Shown here: one piece after another, positions 11,301 through 22,675 of the stretch
Position numbering within the stretch: the stretch's first letter is position 1
How the letters are laid out: each line of letters begins with the position of its first letter
Assembly (NCBI GenBank): GCA_951799425.1
Contig: OX637396.1
Span: forward strand, 39,175,901 to 39,239,900
Reading direction: 5' to 3'
DNA from: Ilex aquifolium
Taxonomy: Eukaryota > Streptophyta > Magnoliopsida > Aquifoliales > Aquifoliaceae
Length of the DNA stretch: 64,000 nt
Made by a program: the position numbers and the translations under genes
The notes under the pieces: generated by a model
Seen by the model: the letters and a program-made list of their open reading frames with translations, nothing else
What the model was told of the DNA's origin: nothing
Databases searched by the model: none

Positions 11301-11684
11301 AAAAAAAAAAGAACATTTTGTTCTTGCCAACTTAGAGCAACTCCAAGGGGAGTTGCTAAAAATGGGGTGTCAAATGTCATTTTGTAACCTTAAACAGTGT
11401 TTTAACACCCCTGAACAGTGTTTCTGCTCCAATGGTAGGTGCCAAAATGGGGTGCCATTTTAATATTTCAATGTTTTTTATTAAAAAACATAATTAAACT
11501 TAACGGGTATATTTTTCATAACGATCGCAATTTAACGGATATATTTTTATAGTAAAAAATTAAAATTTCAAATTTTGTCCGCCGAAATTCAAATTTCAAT
11601 TTCAAGTTGTCTTTTCAATTCCAATTTCACCATAATAAATAATGATTACAAATTAAAAAATAATAGCAATATAATAAATAACGA

Positions 11685-12738
11685 CTAAAAATTAAAACCC
11701 CGTTTTTTCATAACCTCTATCTTCAGATTATTCCAATATGTTGTAGAAATTGGGTCCATCTCAGTAGTATCAGTTTCCATGATTTTCATTTCATTCTGCA
11801 TTTCAATTTCTTGCACCTGCCTTTCTTCAATTTCTAACTGTCTACGATGTTGCTCCAATGCTATCTCCTGTTGAGCATAAATTTTGTCGTGTCGCTCAAC
11901 TTTTTGTCGTTGCACTTCCATTCCAGTGGTGATGATCTAGTGATGCTTCAACACTGATTTGCTTCTCTTTATTTTTAAGTTGTTTCTTCGAAGCCTTTCT
12001 GCCCAATGACCTATCGAGGTTGGGAGTGGACGAGGGTTCAGTGTCATCCCCTAAATATGGAGTTGAATAACAAGATTTAACACGAGTTGATTCAGCAGGA
12101 CTACCAGTTGAATGGGTTTTTACTCTCTTATTGCTGGTGAGATTATCAGTTCATTTCCGCTCCATTTTCAATATATTCCAACAATGCTCGTATTGAAATG
12201 GTTTTCCAATTATGTTAGCAAACATTTCTTTTGCGTCATCAACCTGAAAAACATATGAAATTATTCAGTCAATAGTTCAAATATCAAATCATAGTAGTGT
12301 CTAAATTAAAAGCTTAATCATTACATTATTTTGCTTGGTGTGTCCACTTTGTCGCAGTCTTTCAATTTGACTATAAAAACCGACAAATTTGTCGCATTTT
12401 GCATTTATATCAGTCCAGCGACTTTTAATAGAAGCTTGCGAACGCTCTTCTTGATTGCCTCGATGAAGTTCTACGTATTTCAATATTCTATGCCAGAAAG
12501 CACCACCTTGTTGTTTATTCCCAGTAATTGCATATTTACTTGTGTTAAGCCACGCAGACACAATTAATTTATCTTCTTCTACAGAGAAGTTCTTTGTCCT
12601 TTGCGATTTTTTCACTCTTCGATCGGCTTCACTTTGTACTGGCGCTAATACTGTGGGATTGGCCTGTATAGCTTCATCATATAAATCGGTGTCGTTCATA
12701 AGCAAATCAGTGAAAAAACCGTCGTATTGTGAATTCAT
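11685..12738 (-). pseudogene. PIF/Harbinger ORF1 (Myb/trihelix-like) pseudogene
   Basis: Exon 1 (12738-12325) encodes a start MNSQYDGFF, then a trihelix/Myb-like region (NFSVEEDKLIVSAW, then SIKSRWTDINAKCDKFVGFY), the hallmark of the DNA-binding partner encoded by plant PIF/Harbinger elements. An 81-bp phase-0 GT-AG intron (12324-12244) leads to a second exon starting VDDAKEMF. This is interrupted by a TGA at 12151-12153. The C-terminal coiled coil (QEIALEQHRRQLEIEERQ, 11921-11685) lies in another frame, implying an indel near 11925. In many plant annotations such proteins are mislabelled 'glutathione S-transferase T3-like'. It is no longer translatable as one protein. Confidence 0.8.
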
Positions 12739-12763
12739 CTACAAAAAAAAATATATAATAAAA

Positions 12764-13435
12764 AAAATTAAATTGTGTAATATGACAATTCAAAAAAATT
12801 AATGGTGTAATATGACAACACAAAATAATTAATGGTGTAATATGACAATACAAAATTATTAATGGTGTAATATAACAATACAAAAAAATTAAATTGTGTA
12901 ATATGACAATACAAAAAAAATAATGGTGTAATATGACAATATAAAATAATTAAATGGTGTAATATGACAATACAAAATAATTAAATGGTGTAATATGACA
13001 ATTCAAAAAAATTAATGGTGTAATATGACAATACAAAATAATTAATGGTGTAATATGACAATACAAAATAATTAATGGTGTAATATGATAATACAAAAAA
13101 ATTAAATTGTGTAATATGACAATACAAAAAAAATAATGATGTAATATGACAATATAAAATAATTAAATGGTGTAATATGACAATATAAAATAATTAAATG
13201 GTGTAATATGACAATTCAAAAAAATTAATGGTATAATATGACAATACAAAATAATTAATGGTATAATATGACAATACAAAATAATTAAATGGTGTAATAT
13301 GACAATGCAAAAAAATTAATAGTATAACATGACAGTACAAAATAATTAATGGTATAATATGACAATACAAAATAATTAAATGGTATAATATGACAATACA
13401 AAATAATAAATGTATAATTTGACAGTACAAAAAAA
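12764..13435. repeat. Tandem array of ~30-bp units inside the Harbinger element
   Basis: About 22-23 imperfect units of the type GGTGTAATATGACAATACAA plus AAATAATTAAT, with unit length varying by about 1-3 bp through A-tract and AAT changes. It lies immediately 5' of the ORF1 start on the minus strand. Units are contiguous with no unique spacers, so it is a minisatellite, not a CRISPR. Confidence 0.9.
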
Positions 13436-13971
13436 TTTTGGGGTAGAATATGTCATTTGCCCTCAAACCCTTCCCCTATATACGATTCAATCCTTCCCAA
13501 ACCAGACAAACCCTTCCCTTCCCAAACCAGACAAACATTTCCCCTTCCTCTATTGCACGATTCAATCTCTACCCCCTTCCTCTTACCCTTCCCCTTCCCC
13601 TTCCCCTTCCCATAAACCAAATCACCCAAAATTAAAGCATATATCAATGAGGCAAGGAGACAGCAATGAGGCAAGGAGACAACATATACCAGTGAGGCAA
13701 GACGATTTTCAGGTAAGTAGTCCTTCCCCTTTCTCTTTCTCTGTATTTTTATAGGAGTTTTGGTTTGAATATAGCCGTTGAGATGAACAGTACACTCAAT
13801 GGCTCATTTACAACTTCTCACATTCTCTCTCCAAAGTTTGCAAATTTGCCACCCCAATCCCATAGTTGCCATTTTACCACCCCCTTTGGAGTGAATTTTT
13901 TTTGATTTTGGGGTGGCATTTTAGCGGTTAAGGGTTTGCCACCCCAGATAGCACTCCCCGTTGGAGTTGCT
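13436..13971. other. Right part of the Harbinger element, upstream of ORF1
   Basis: Contains a C/T-rich block with repeated CCCTTCCC words (13480-13620), a near-perfect 19-bp tandem duplication around 13648-13683 (AATGAGGCAAGGAGACA twice), and a good splice donor-like CAG|GTAAGT at about 13711. It may be the remnant of a divergent promoter and first exon for the missing transposase. This is inference only. Confidence 0.4.
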
Positions 13972-14048
13972 CTTAGAAGTTAGAACCTCTCTCCAGTTCA
14001 ACTTTTCATAACTTGTCAGACTGATTTGAACACCAGTGACTGAATTAA

Positions 14049-14329
14049 GGGAAAGGCTACGATACAGACGTATTGTATCGAAAGTTACAATAATTTCAAA
14101 TTAAATTATAATTTTTTTGAGGTGTAAGTTATAACTTTTAAAGGTTAAGTTACAACTCAAAAAGAAGAAGTTACCACTGTTCAGGGAAAGTTCATGATCG
14201 ATCATGTGTATCTATGATCGATCATAGACTTCCCCTGAGCAATTGTAACTTCTCCCTTTTGAATTGTAATTTTACCATAAAAGTAGTAACCTTCGGTACG
14301 GTACCAAAGGCGGTACCATAGAGTTTCTC
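14049..14329. mobile_element. MULE-like foldback MITE
   Basis: Perfect 9-bp duplication CTGAATTAA (14040-14048, 14330-14338). The ends GGGAAAGGCTACGATACAG and (reverse complement) GAGAAACTCTATGGTACCG are inverted. The inner arms pair further (AGTTACAAC, CAATTGTAACTTC), and the centre has two copies of ATGATCGATCAT. Non-coding. Confidence 0.75.
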
Positions 14330-14429
14330 CTGAATTAATGGGTCCTATTTAGTGTTTTAAGTAAACTTTATTGATCTAATCACTCTCATTGACTAGGTAA
14401 AAAAAATTAGTGAAAAACTTAGCACTGCT

Positions 14430-14660
14430 TTAGTAGTAGTATGTGTGTAGGTCTTGTCTCGTATGAGTAGATGCGCTCTTATATCACTCATATTCGTGAG
14501 TTTAGGTAGAACCATGAGTGAACCCTAGGTGCATGAATTGATCTCTCAACCCATAGACCAATTAAATCAGAATTTGCACTTTGGTAGGGATTCGAACATA
14601 TACTAGAGACTTAGATACGGTTCGTCCAAGTAACTAAGGTCCGTCCAACCAACCCACCAC
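14430..14660 (-). repeat. Probable tRNA-type SINE
   Basis: On the minus strand an A-box-like CTTAGTTACTTGGA is followed by a B-box-like ATGTTCGAATCCCTACC and a unique body to about 14430. The rest of a tRNA cloverleaf cannot be drawn. No flanking duplication was resolved. Confidence 0.4.
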
Positions 14661-14871
14661 GTTTTTTTGTTCAAAAGACTTAAACTCTTAACCTCAAAAA
14701 AACAAAGTCTTCACAAAGGTAAGAGATATCATTTAACCAAAGGTCATTGGTAAACAAAAGATGTTGAAATTACATAGACAATTAAGAAAATACACAATTC
14801 TCGAATGTTAAAATTTGAAAAAACAAAACTTATTTCTAGTTTTTGTCCGTGATGTTAACGAAAGATAATAT

Positions 14872-15408
14872 AAGTTTAAATAAAATAGCTTACAATTCAA
14901 ATTTCAAAAGATAAACAAAATAATTTTTTCTTTTCGCGGTTCAGATTGTTTTAAATTTTACTTTAAAGTTAATCTAACGACTAATATTAACACCCTAAAT
15001 TTAATAGGAAAAATAAGCTCCTAAGGGTGTGTTTGGAGTGACTTTTTAAAAGTGCTTCTATAAATTATTTCTCATTAGTACTTTAAAAAAAAAAAATAAT
15101 GATTGAAACCGCCCCACCAATACCTCTACCACCACCACTCCCACCACCACTGCCGCCGCCGCCACCACCATCGCCACCGCCACCACCACCACTGCCGCCG
15201 TCGCCACCACCGCCACCGTCTCCACCACCATCATCGCCGCCACCACGGTCATTGCCACCTACCACAACTATCACCCCCACTACAACCGATGCTTAAATTC
15301 ATTTATTTCTTATCTATGTTTGTGATTTGATTTTGAATATGAATACAAATATGTTTATTGTTTACTATTTTTTATTACTCTGTGCCTTCAGGTACATGCA
15401 ATAACTAG
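14872..15408 (+). mobile_element. Helitron, non-autonomous, copy A (CCACCG core)
   Basis: The 3' end has an 18-bp hairpin (CTGTGCCT TC AGGTACAT, 15380-15397; two pairs decayed), 11 nt, then CTAG followed by host T (15405-15409), the Helitron 3' signature. The body is homologous to the opposite-strand copy at 56330-57068, including TAGCTTACAATTCAAATTTC near the 5' end and GTGTGTTTGGAGTGACTTTT in the middle. The 5' TC end is decayed, so the start is approximate. The core (15110-15290) is a run of CCA/CCG triplets. There is no Rep/helicase. Confidence 0.8.
15110..15290. repeat. CCA/CCG triplet low-complexity core of Helitron A
   Basis: Degenerate (CCACCG)n-like DNA open in several frames (Pro-rich or His-rich forward, Gly/Val/Ala-rich reverse). 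The translations are a consequence of triplet repetition. I do not call a gene. Confidence 0.85.
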
Positions 15409-15584
15409 TAGGTTTATACGATAGATATGAAGAGAGAGAGAGAGTAAAACATAATTATCGAAGGTTTAAGTAAAAATTTGATTCTTTTAATTCGAATCAA
15501 TTTTTTTTATAAATAAAGTATTAAAAATTTATTCTAAAATTTATTTTCCTTTGATTTAGATTTTGAGTCTTAAGTGCTAATTCA

Positions 15585-15791
15585 GTTATATGGTCCCCTC
15601 TTTGAAAATAGGTGTAGTCCAAAGAAGGAACAAAGATGGGCCTATTACTGGCCCACCCCTAGGGGTGTAAGAAAGAAATAGCCAGTGGTCCCCCACCCTT
15701 CACCACTCAACTCAACACACACCCCTCCTTCTACCTCCTCGCTCCCTCTCTCTTACTCTCTCTCACACACACACACTAGTGTAGATAGACG

Positions 15792-15829
<38 letters not shown>

Positions 15830-16003
15830 TACACACAGAGAGAGACACAGTAATGTTAAACACATGACTAAAGTGCATCAAAACCACGAAAGAAGTGAAA
15901 AAGAAAAAGGTAGTGCTAGTCGTAGAATCAGCAGTGACAATCAGCAAGCAATCTGCATTTACTTTGCAGACTTTGCTGAATCTCTGCACAGAGAAAGCAA
16001 CTG

Positions 16004-16038
<35 letters not shown>

Positions 16039-16251
16039 TGTGTGACTAAAGAATAGTAGAGAGCTTGAGTTGTGTCGCAACAGGTGCCTCTTGATTCAGC
16101 TCTCTACACAGTAATTACGATTCCTAAAACCCCAGGGAGAGAGACAGACAGAGAGAGTGGAAGAAGCTCTAGCTTTGTTAAACCAACTGCTCAATCTCTG
16201 GAAGAGAAAACCCTAGATCCAGGCACTTCCGTAAGGAATCGCAATTCACAG
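15585..16251 (+). promoter_or_regulatory. Promoter and 5' leader exon of the D6PK-like kinase gene
   Basis: Upstream are two TGGGCC/GGCCCA words (15636-15655). A (TC)n tract spans about 15745-15826 and a (GA)n tract 16006-16034, both typical of plant 5' leaders that bind GAGA-type factors. Probable leader exon ends CACAG|GTGAAC at 16251. Short upstream frames exist, including a 4-codon ATG...TGA at 15853-15867 overlapping a 61-codon frame (15864-16049). If transcription begins upstream of them they could repress translation. The transcription start is not determined. Confidence 0.5.
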
Positions 16252-17142
16252 GTGAACCAGGGGGTGGATACTAAATCCGTTTATTTTTTCGGACCATTTG
16301 CGTGGAATCAAAGGAATCACGAACACAAATACAAATAGTTTTGTTTGCATATATAGGATGTAGAATGTGGTGAGAGGGTACAGGGGAATTTGGCATTTTG
16401 CTTTCTGGAGGGGTTTTTTTTTTTTTTTCTGTTACTCTTTAATAATTGATTTATGGGGTTTATGTTCTTGTTTTTTTTTTTGAATCATTTTGTTTTGGTT
16501 TTCTTTCTTCACTTGATTGTGAATTTAAGTTAGGTATTTCTGCTTTTGGATTGTTAATAAGTTAGGTGGTTGGGATTGTGCTCATTGATTTATTTACTTG
16601 ATCTGTTGAATTATGAGGGATTTCATGAATTAGGGGTTGGGATTTCTAGTGCTCATACACATAGGTTACAGAATTTTTGGATTGTTTTAGTTTTTTTGTG
16701 TCTGTCATATCTTACCAAAGCACACCCAAACACACAGATTATTTGCAGCTACACAATGACACAGTGTATATATATATATATATATCTATAGGGTTCATTT
16801 TCTTGCATGCTGTGAATTAAATTGCAAATTCAAGCTAATGAAAATACCAATTGTGGTTGCTGCGAAGTGTTACTTTTTTTTTTCTTCCTAATTTTGTTTT
16901 TCTTATTTGTATTCATTTTGATGCCGCTCTTTATTTCCTTACTTTCATTTTCTTTGAAATTATATGCTATCAAATGGAGTAGTTAAAGCTCAATTGAACG
17001 ATGTTTGACACGGTTTCAATTAAGTAAAATCATATCATAGTTGTTCTTGAAACTCGTTGCGAGAATATTGATTAGAGGGAAACCGAAATAGAAAAAGCAT
17101 TAAGGGACTACATAATAAGGGAAATTTCTTTCCACTTTTCAG
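16252..17142 (+). other. Probable 5'UTR intron of the kinase gene
   Basis: GT at 16252 and the acceptor TTTTCAG at 17136-17142. The T-rich sequence between fits an intron. The exon resumes with 54 nt of leader before the ATG at 17197. No coding exon fits in it. Confidence 0.5.
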
Positions 17143-17196
17143 GTTGTTTTGCTGGAAAGATTTCCATGTAATTCTTCACTGTGATAAGGATTAGAA

Positions 17197-20100
17197 ATGG
17201 TTCCTGAACTGAAAATGTTTCCCAGCCAGTTGTATGCTATGGGTAAGGCATCAAACACAGACAAGACTTCCTCAGGAGCAGATGTGGGTAGATCTGATGC
17301 ACAGAAGTCTCAAGATTTGGACTCACCTGCACGTGTGAGAACATGGAAGGGAAAAGATTCTATACAAGATCATGAGGAAATGATGCCCAATGCTGTTACT
17401 TATAAGGGCAGTGGTGATTCTTTTGAAGATATTGGCTCTAGTTCATTCTCTGGAGCTAGTCATCCCCTTGAACCCATTGACACGGATCTGATGAGACCGG
17501 TTTATGTACCCATTGGCGACAGCAAAGCTGATGTTACGTGCTTAGTGAAGAGCTTGTCTGTGAAGGGTCATTTTCTGGAAGATTTTTCAATTCGGCTTCC
17601 TGTTACCAAACCAAGCTCATCTGTTCTTTCACCTGCAGAGAGCTTGGTTGAAGGGCCAAATGATGTTGTGGCAACTGCTTCTCTGTTTTCAGTTCCTCGT
17701 CCATCACAAAATATAGAAAACAGTCTCCTCCCCCCAGATTCTGAGGAGAAGGAATGCATTTGGGATGCTTCTTTACCACCAAGTGGCAATGTTAGTCCAC
17801 ACAGCAGCATCGATAGTATTGGTGTGGCCACGGCTATGAGCATTGCCAATAGCTGCACGACTAGTACATATCGGAGCGATGGGATTATGAGTGACGGCAT
17901 GCTTAGTGTGGATAGGAATTATGACAGTGCAAAAAGGAGTGGTCGAGGGGAGTCACTTGAGAGTGAAAAAACTAGCATGAGCAGACTAAGTGATAGTAGC
18001 GGCCTTAGTGATGATAGTAATTGGAGCAACATTACAGGCAGTGCTAATAAGCCTCACAAAGGAAATGATCCTAGGTGGAAGGCCATTCTTGCCATCCGAG
18101 CACGGGATGGCATTTTGGGCATGAGTCATTTCAGGTTACTCAGACGGCTTGGTTGTGGTGACATTGGCAGTGTGTATCTCTCAGAGTTGAGTGGGACCCA
18201 TTGTTACTTTGCAATGAAAGTGATGGACAAGGCATCCCTTGAAAGCAGGAAGAAATTGGCTCGGGCTCAAACGGAGAGAGAGATCTTGCAGTTGCTGGAC
18301 CATCCATTCTTGCCAACTTTATACACTCATTTCGAAACAGACAGATTCTCATGTCTGGTAATGGAATATTGTCCGGGAGGCGATCTGCACACCTTGAGGC
18401 AACGGCAGCCTGGGAAACATTTTTCAGAGTATGCAGCACGGTATGATTTTTGTTCTAACATTGGTTTTTGCTATCCAGAGCATTCATTTGTTATTAGTTT
18501 CAATCATCACATCTTTAATTTATAATTAATCTTGCTTTCCACCCTTGTGTAGCACCATTTGTTTGTGCCCTGTTTGAGTTGAAGGAATCCTGCTTTGGGT
18601 TCTAGGCTTTAAGTTGTCATATTCTGCAAACTTCTTAGGTTGCTTCTAGTTTTTGTTTGCACCTCCTTGGTCTAACCACAAAAAAAAAAGAAAAAAATTC
18701 CAGTGGAAGGATGCTTGTTGAGAGTCATAAAAGGGATACCAATAGATTCCTTACTGCCATGCAATTTTGCTCATTTTTATATCACTTGATTTTTTATGAC
18801 TTAAAAACTTTTTGGTACATTGCATTTGGCCGAGAAAGAAAACTTTCAGCTGCTCCCTATATTGTTGGATCATTGAGACTTCCATGATGCCTGGTATCAC
18901 AACCGATTAGGTTTTTTAAGTTTGGGTAATCTAAGGTTACAGAGCCATGTGAGGATGCCTGTCACTTGGCTATCATCTTTATGCACTCCCACTCCTTTCA
19001 GGCAGGAGTAGAATTTTGCTTGACAGAGCTGGGTTCGATTTCTGAATATGATGAATGCTTCTCGTCAATGTAAGCAGGTCATTTGGATAGTAGAATGTCT
19101 CACTATTGTGTGGTATTATCCCTATCAGTCACTGATCCAGTAATCTCATCTTTTGTGAAAAACTACTTGTCGACGGCAATACAACTTTATCACCTTCCCT
19201 GATGGCACACCAAAGTCCATCCTTAACAACCTCTGTCACTGGCCCAACATCATACCCTCTAGATTGCCTATCCCCACCTCAAACTCCATAGGGCAGTTGG
19301 TAAGGAAAGAGTCCAGTGGGGGGGTTCCTTTCTTGAGCATTGCTAGCAGAGATAAAAATAAGTTTATTGTTGTGAACTCGGATAAATAAAATAAGACAAA
19401 CTTCAAAATTAATTGTCACCTTTTGTGGCCAAAAAAGAGAGATTTCTCCTGGGAAATTAAGAAACCACTAACTTCATATACCTGTGTAGTTGATGTGCAA
19501 ATGCACCAATGTAGTATAGACGTGCGATTATGTATTCTCTTTGCATGGATCAAAATTTCGTTTATGTACCACTGAAACGTTTCCCTTTCTACCAAAACAA
19601 ATCGGTGATGAAGTATAGAAATTTCCACGTTTTGACTTATCGCAAGATGTTTTGACCAAAGTTTCGGAAACAAATTTTTAAATTTTTTATGTATTTTTAT
19701 TTTGTTTTTGAAATATTTTCGAAACATTTCCGAGACATTCTGGTTTCTGAGCTGACCTAAACTATGCACCAAAATAAAATTTTGATCTTTGGCTCTTTTT
19801 TGAATTGCATTGATGCTTAAATCCTGAAATTTTGAAACTAAATTAATTACAGAAAGTAAACCTATATTTAATCCTCTATTTGTAGCCCTGGGGCTCTAGC
19901 CATACTCTTTGCATTCCTTGTCAACTAGGTAACTATACTGCCAGCAGTTTTTGGTTGCACATTCATTAATACTGTTTGAAGGGGTTCTCTCCTATTTCGT
20001 GGGACTTCTGATTCATGATATCAAGTAGATATGTAGGCAAATGGATGACTTTTATGCTGTGCCTTTTGTTATACTTTTGTTTAAATTCGAAAATTAAAAA

Positions 20101-21048
20101 AGAATATTTCCTTTGCTCAAGATTTTCTGGCAACCAATTATAATAACCATGTCTTCACTTTTATGCAGATTTTATGCTGCTGAGGTTCTGTTAGCACTCG
20201 AGTATCTCCATATGCTGGGAGTTGTCTACCGGGACCTGAAACCTGAAAATGTTCTAGTACGTGATGATGGTCACATAATGCTATCAGACTTTGACCTTTC
20301 ACTAAGATGTGCAGTGTCACCCACCCTAATAAGAACCTCCTCATTGGATTGTGATCCTTCCAAAAGAGGAACTGGTGCATTCTGTGTTCAGCCTGCCTGT
20401 ATTGAGCCCTCATCTGTATGTATCCAGCCAGCATGCTTCCTTCCCCGAATCTTCCCTCAGAAGAGCAAGAAAAATAATCGAAAACCCCGAGCTGAGCCTG
20501 GGTTTCTAGCCAGCTCCCTCCCTGAGCTTGTTGCAGAGCCTACTGCTGCTCGGTCCATGTCCTTTGTTGGCACCCATGAATACTTAGCCCCCGAAATTAT
20601 AAAGGGCGAAGGCCATGGCAGTGCAGTTGATTGGTGGACATTTGGTGTTTTCTTGCATGAATTACTATATGGTAAAACCCCCTTCAAGGGCTCGGGAAAC
20701 CGTGCTACACTGTTCAATGTGGTTGGACAGCAGCTCAGATTCCCAGACTCACCTGCGACTAGTTATGCGAGTCGGGATCTGATCCGTGGCTTGCTTGTCA
20801 AGGAGCCACAACACCGGCTTGGGGTCAAGAGGGGAGCAACTGAGATCAAGCAACACCCATTCTTTGAAGGTGTAAATTGGGCTCTAATACGGTGCAGCAC
20901 GCCACCAGAGGTGCCAAGACCAGTGGAACCTGAGCTTCCTGCAAAGTTTGGAGCAGTTGACCCCGTTGGCATTGGTAGCAACAGTAAAAAGATTGTTGGG
21001 ACAGACATGAAACCCGGGGGTAAGTATCTGGACTTCGAGTTCTTTTAG
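17197..21048 (+). CDS. D6PK-like AGC VIII serine/threonine protein kinase
   Basis: Exons 17197-18440 and 20169-21048; the intron splits Arg415 (CG|A) in the conserved AAR-FYAAE site of this family. Product 707 aa. The N-terminal ~310 residues are Ser-rich and poorly conserved. The kinase domain starts near residue 312 with [18 protein letters not shown] (Gly-rich loop), Lys about 340 in AMKVMDK and YRDLKPEN near 436. It has DFD rather than DFG (about 455), the defining feature of plant AGC VIII kinases. About 90 residues, including a basic SKKNNRKPR stretch, are inserted before GTHEYLAPE; in this family the insertion targets the kinase to the plasma membrane. It ends in FEFF, a PDK1-docking motif. 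D6PK relatives phosphorylate PIN auxin exporters. The N-terminus is longer than in D6PK itself (about 500 aa), so the exact paralogue is uncertain. A MITE sits in the intron. Confidence 0.93.
19544..19791. mobile_element. hAT MITE (CAWGGATCAAAATTT ends) in the kinase intron
   Basis: The left end CATGGATCAAAATTTCG and the right end (reverse complement CAAAGATCAAAATTTTA) are inverted. Flanks TCTCTTTG / GCTCTTTT match 6 of 8. The interior has GAAACGTTTCCC and CGAAACATTTCCGAGAC words shared with the better preserved copy at 50768-51091 in the CSN7 intron. Confidence 0.65.
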
Positions 21049-21739
21049 TGTAGGATCATAGGATATTTGTTCTGTGTAGTTGTGTCATTAGTTGGTCCAC
21101 GAGAGTTTGCCTAATCGCCTATCGGTTTCTTGATGGAATTCAACCCTACTGCATCATCAAAAGAAAATTTTGGGTTCATTGAAGAATTATTAACTTCAAA
21201 TTCTCAGTTTCTTGATGGGCTTGTCACCGTGGCTTCAAAATCAGGATCAAATTGGTTGACTCTATGGGCAACTTTTCCTCAGAGCTATCTACGCCGAATT
21301 TGATGTTGAATTCATGTTCGCTGATCAAAATTGTGATTAGAACAGACCAAACCTCCCGTTCCAAACCGTGGGGTTCACCATAGTGGCAAGGGACCTTCCC
21401 CCCTAGGTGAACCAATGTCTAGCCAAGCCATGCCCCCACCCCGTCACCCCCAACCCCTCACCCAGTCCAGGATGAACCAATGTGGATTCCAGTGATACAT
21501 GGGTTTGTTCTTGTATAATGCATAGCCATACCATCTGGTGATGATTTTGAGCAGTCCCAGAAGGGAGTGATGTTTGAAGTGTAACATGGATTCATGTTGC
21601 TCCTTTTTTCTTGTACATTATTATTATCAAACTTTGGGTTATATATTGGTGTATTGCCTGCTACTATTGCATCAAGAATTTGAAAATAAGCACTAGGGAG
21701 AGCGAACATACATGCGGTTATCTGGATTAGTACCATTCA
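21049..21739 (+). other. 3' region of the kinase gene
   Basis: Contains the 3' UTR, with the end not determined. No further coding exon or bounded repeat is evident. Confidence 0.4.
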
Positions 21740-21950
21740 GCGGTTAGCCAGTAGATAAAAACTTGAATTTCGCAGTTCGTTGGAATTAAACTTATTCTTC
21801 AGCGTTCAGAGTACGCAGTAAGACTTTAGTTTCAGTCCCGGTGTAGGTGTGGTGAGATCTCCTATAGATAGCTTTGGAGTGTTGAAGGGTAATGTTCCTT
21901 AGCGAATATATGGAGTGACTTATCTTTATATCCATTTTATATCAATAAAA
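21740..21950 (+). repeat. tRNA-type SINE, CTTATTCTTCAGCGTTCAGA family
   Basis: A-box-like GCGGTTAGCCAGTAG, a B-box-like GCAGTTCGTTGGAATT, then the body CTTATTCTTCAGCGTTCAGA shared with 3060-3292. It ends near an A-rich segment at 21940-21955. Confidence 0.55.
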
Positions 21951-22352
21951 AGGTTATCAAGATTAGTCTAAGGACCTTGAATTGGGCCGGAAGTGGTTCC
22001 TACTGAAGTATATGTTTTTGACAACTTTTACCCCGAAAAGGCCTACAGTGCACAACGGACAGACATAAATTCTATGGGCCTAAGGCTCAGGGTTTACAGC
22101 CCAGGAAATGGCTTGGAAGCTTGACAGCCCATAGACCTATGGGCCGGTCTGGGCCACCACGATACCTAAAGCATTTTGCAGGTTCTTTTACTGCCAAGCC
22201 GAAAAACAACAAACATTAGAGGCTCCAGACCCAAGATTTGGGTTGAGTGTCCAAAATATATTAGTAAAGCTTATTTCTTCAATAAATAATTAAACACTTG
22301 CCATAATTTTGATATTTATTCTCCTCCTTGCTGGCAGAAGAGCACCAACAAT
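21951..22352. other. Intergenic DNA with GGGCC words
   Basis: Several GGGCC/GGCCC words cluster at 22075-22155 (ATGGGCCTAAGG, GCCCATAGACCTATGGGCC, TGGGCCACC). No gene recognised. Confidence 0.3.
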
Positions 22353-22675
22353 TAGGGTTAATAATCGAGCCGAACTACTGGGACTTGTCTAAACGAGTTG
22401 AATTTGAATAATTTTTTAGGCTAGTTTAAAAAAATGAGTTTAAAAAAACTCGACTCAAACTCACAAAATTCAACTCGATTATATATAAAATAATCAAACT
22501 ACTAGGGTTCGATTCGTTTTGAGCTCAGTTCAAGTTCGACTTATTTTGAGCTTGGTTCATGTTCGATTTATTTTTCAAACAAACCGAACTTGAATAATTT
22601 TTTAAGTTTATTTAGAAAAACAAGTTCGACAAACTTGACTCGAACTTATAAAATTTAATTCGATTATCAACTCTA
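22353..22675. mobile_element. hAT-like element, divergent GAGCCGA family
   Basis: The left end TAGGGTTAATAATCGAGCCG pairs with the right end (reverse complement TAGAGTTGATAATCGAATTA). The 8-bp flanks CCAACAAT / CTAATAAT match 6 of 8. The interior has TTCGACTTATTTTGAGC-type words. An aged copy of the group that includes 601-935. Confidence 0.6.

Larger units (their letters stand above)
11335..13972 (-). mobile_element. PIF/Harbinger-type element, ORF1-only, non-autonomous
   Basis: The ends GAGCAACTCCAAGGGGAGTT and (reverse complement) GAGCAACTCCAACGGGGAGT are inverted repeats with a TTA target duplication on both sides (11332-11334, 13973-13975), as expected for PIF/Harbinger. The 2.64 kb element contains a broken Myb/SANT-like ORF1 (11685-12738, minus) and a 30-bp tandem array upstream of it. 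No DDE transposase ORF is present, so it would need a helper. Confidence 0.88.

Noticed and set aside
12764..13435. Possible CRISPR array
   Set aside because: Repeats are directly contiguous without unique spacers, no cas genes are present, and the context is a plant transposon.
13410..13754. 114-codon Pro/Ser-rich frame
   Set aside because: It crosses a C/T-rich repetitive segment of the Harbinger element and lacks a recognisable domain.
15058..15330. Pro/His-rich and Gly/Val-rich frames
   Set aside because: Same triplet-repeat artefact in Helitron copy A.
17568..17900. 110-codon minus-strand frame in the kinase gene
   Set aside because: Shadow of kinase exon 1 with no family match.
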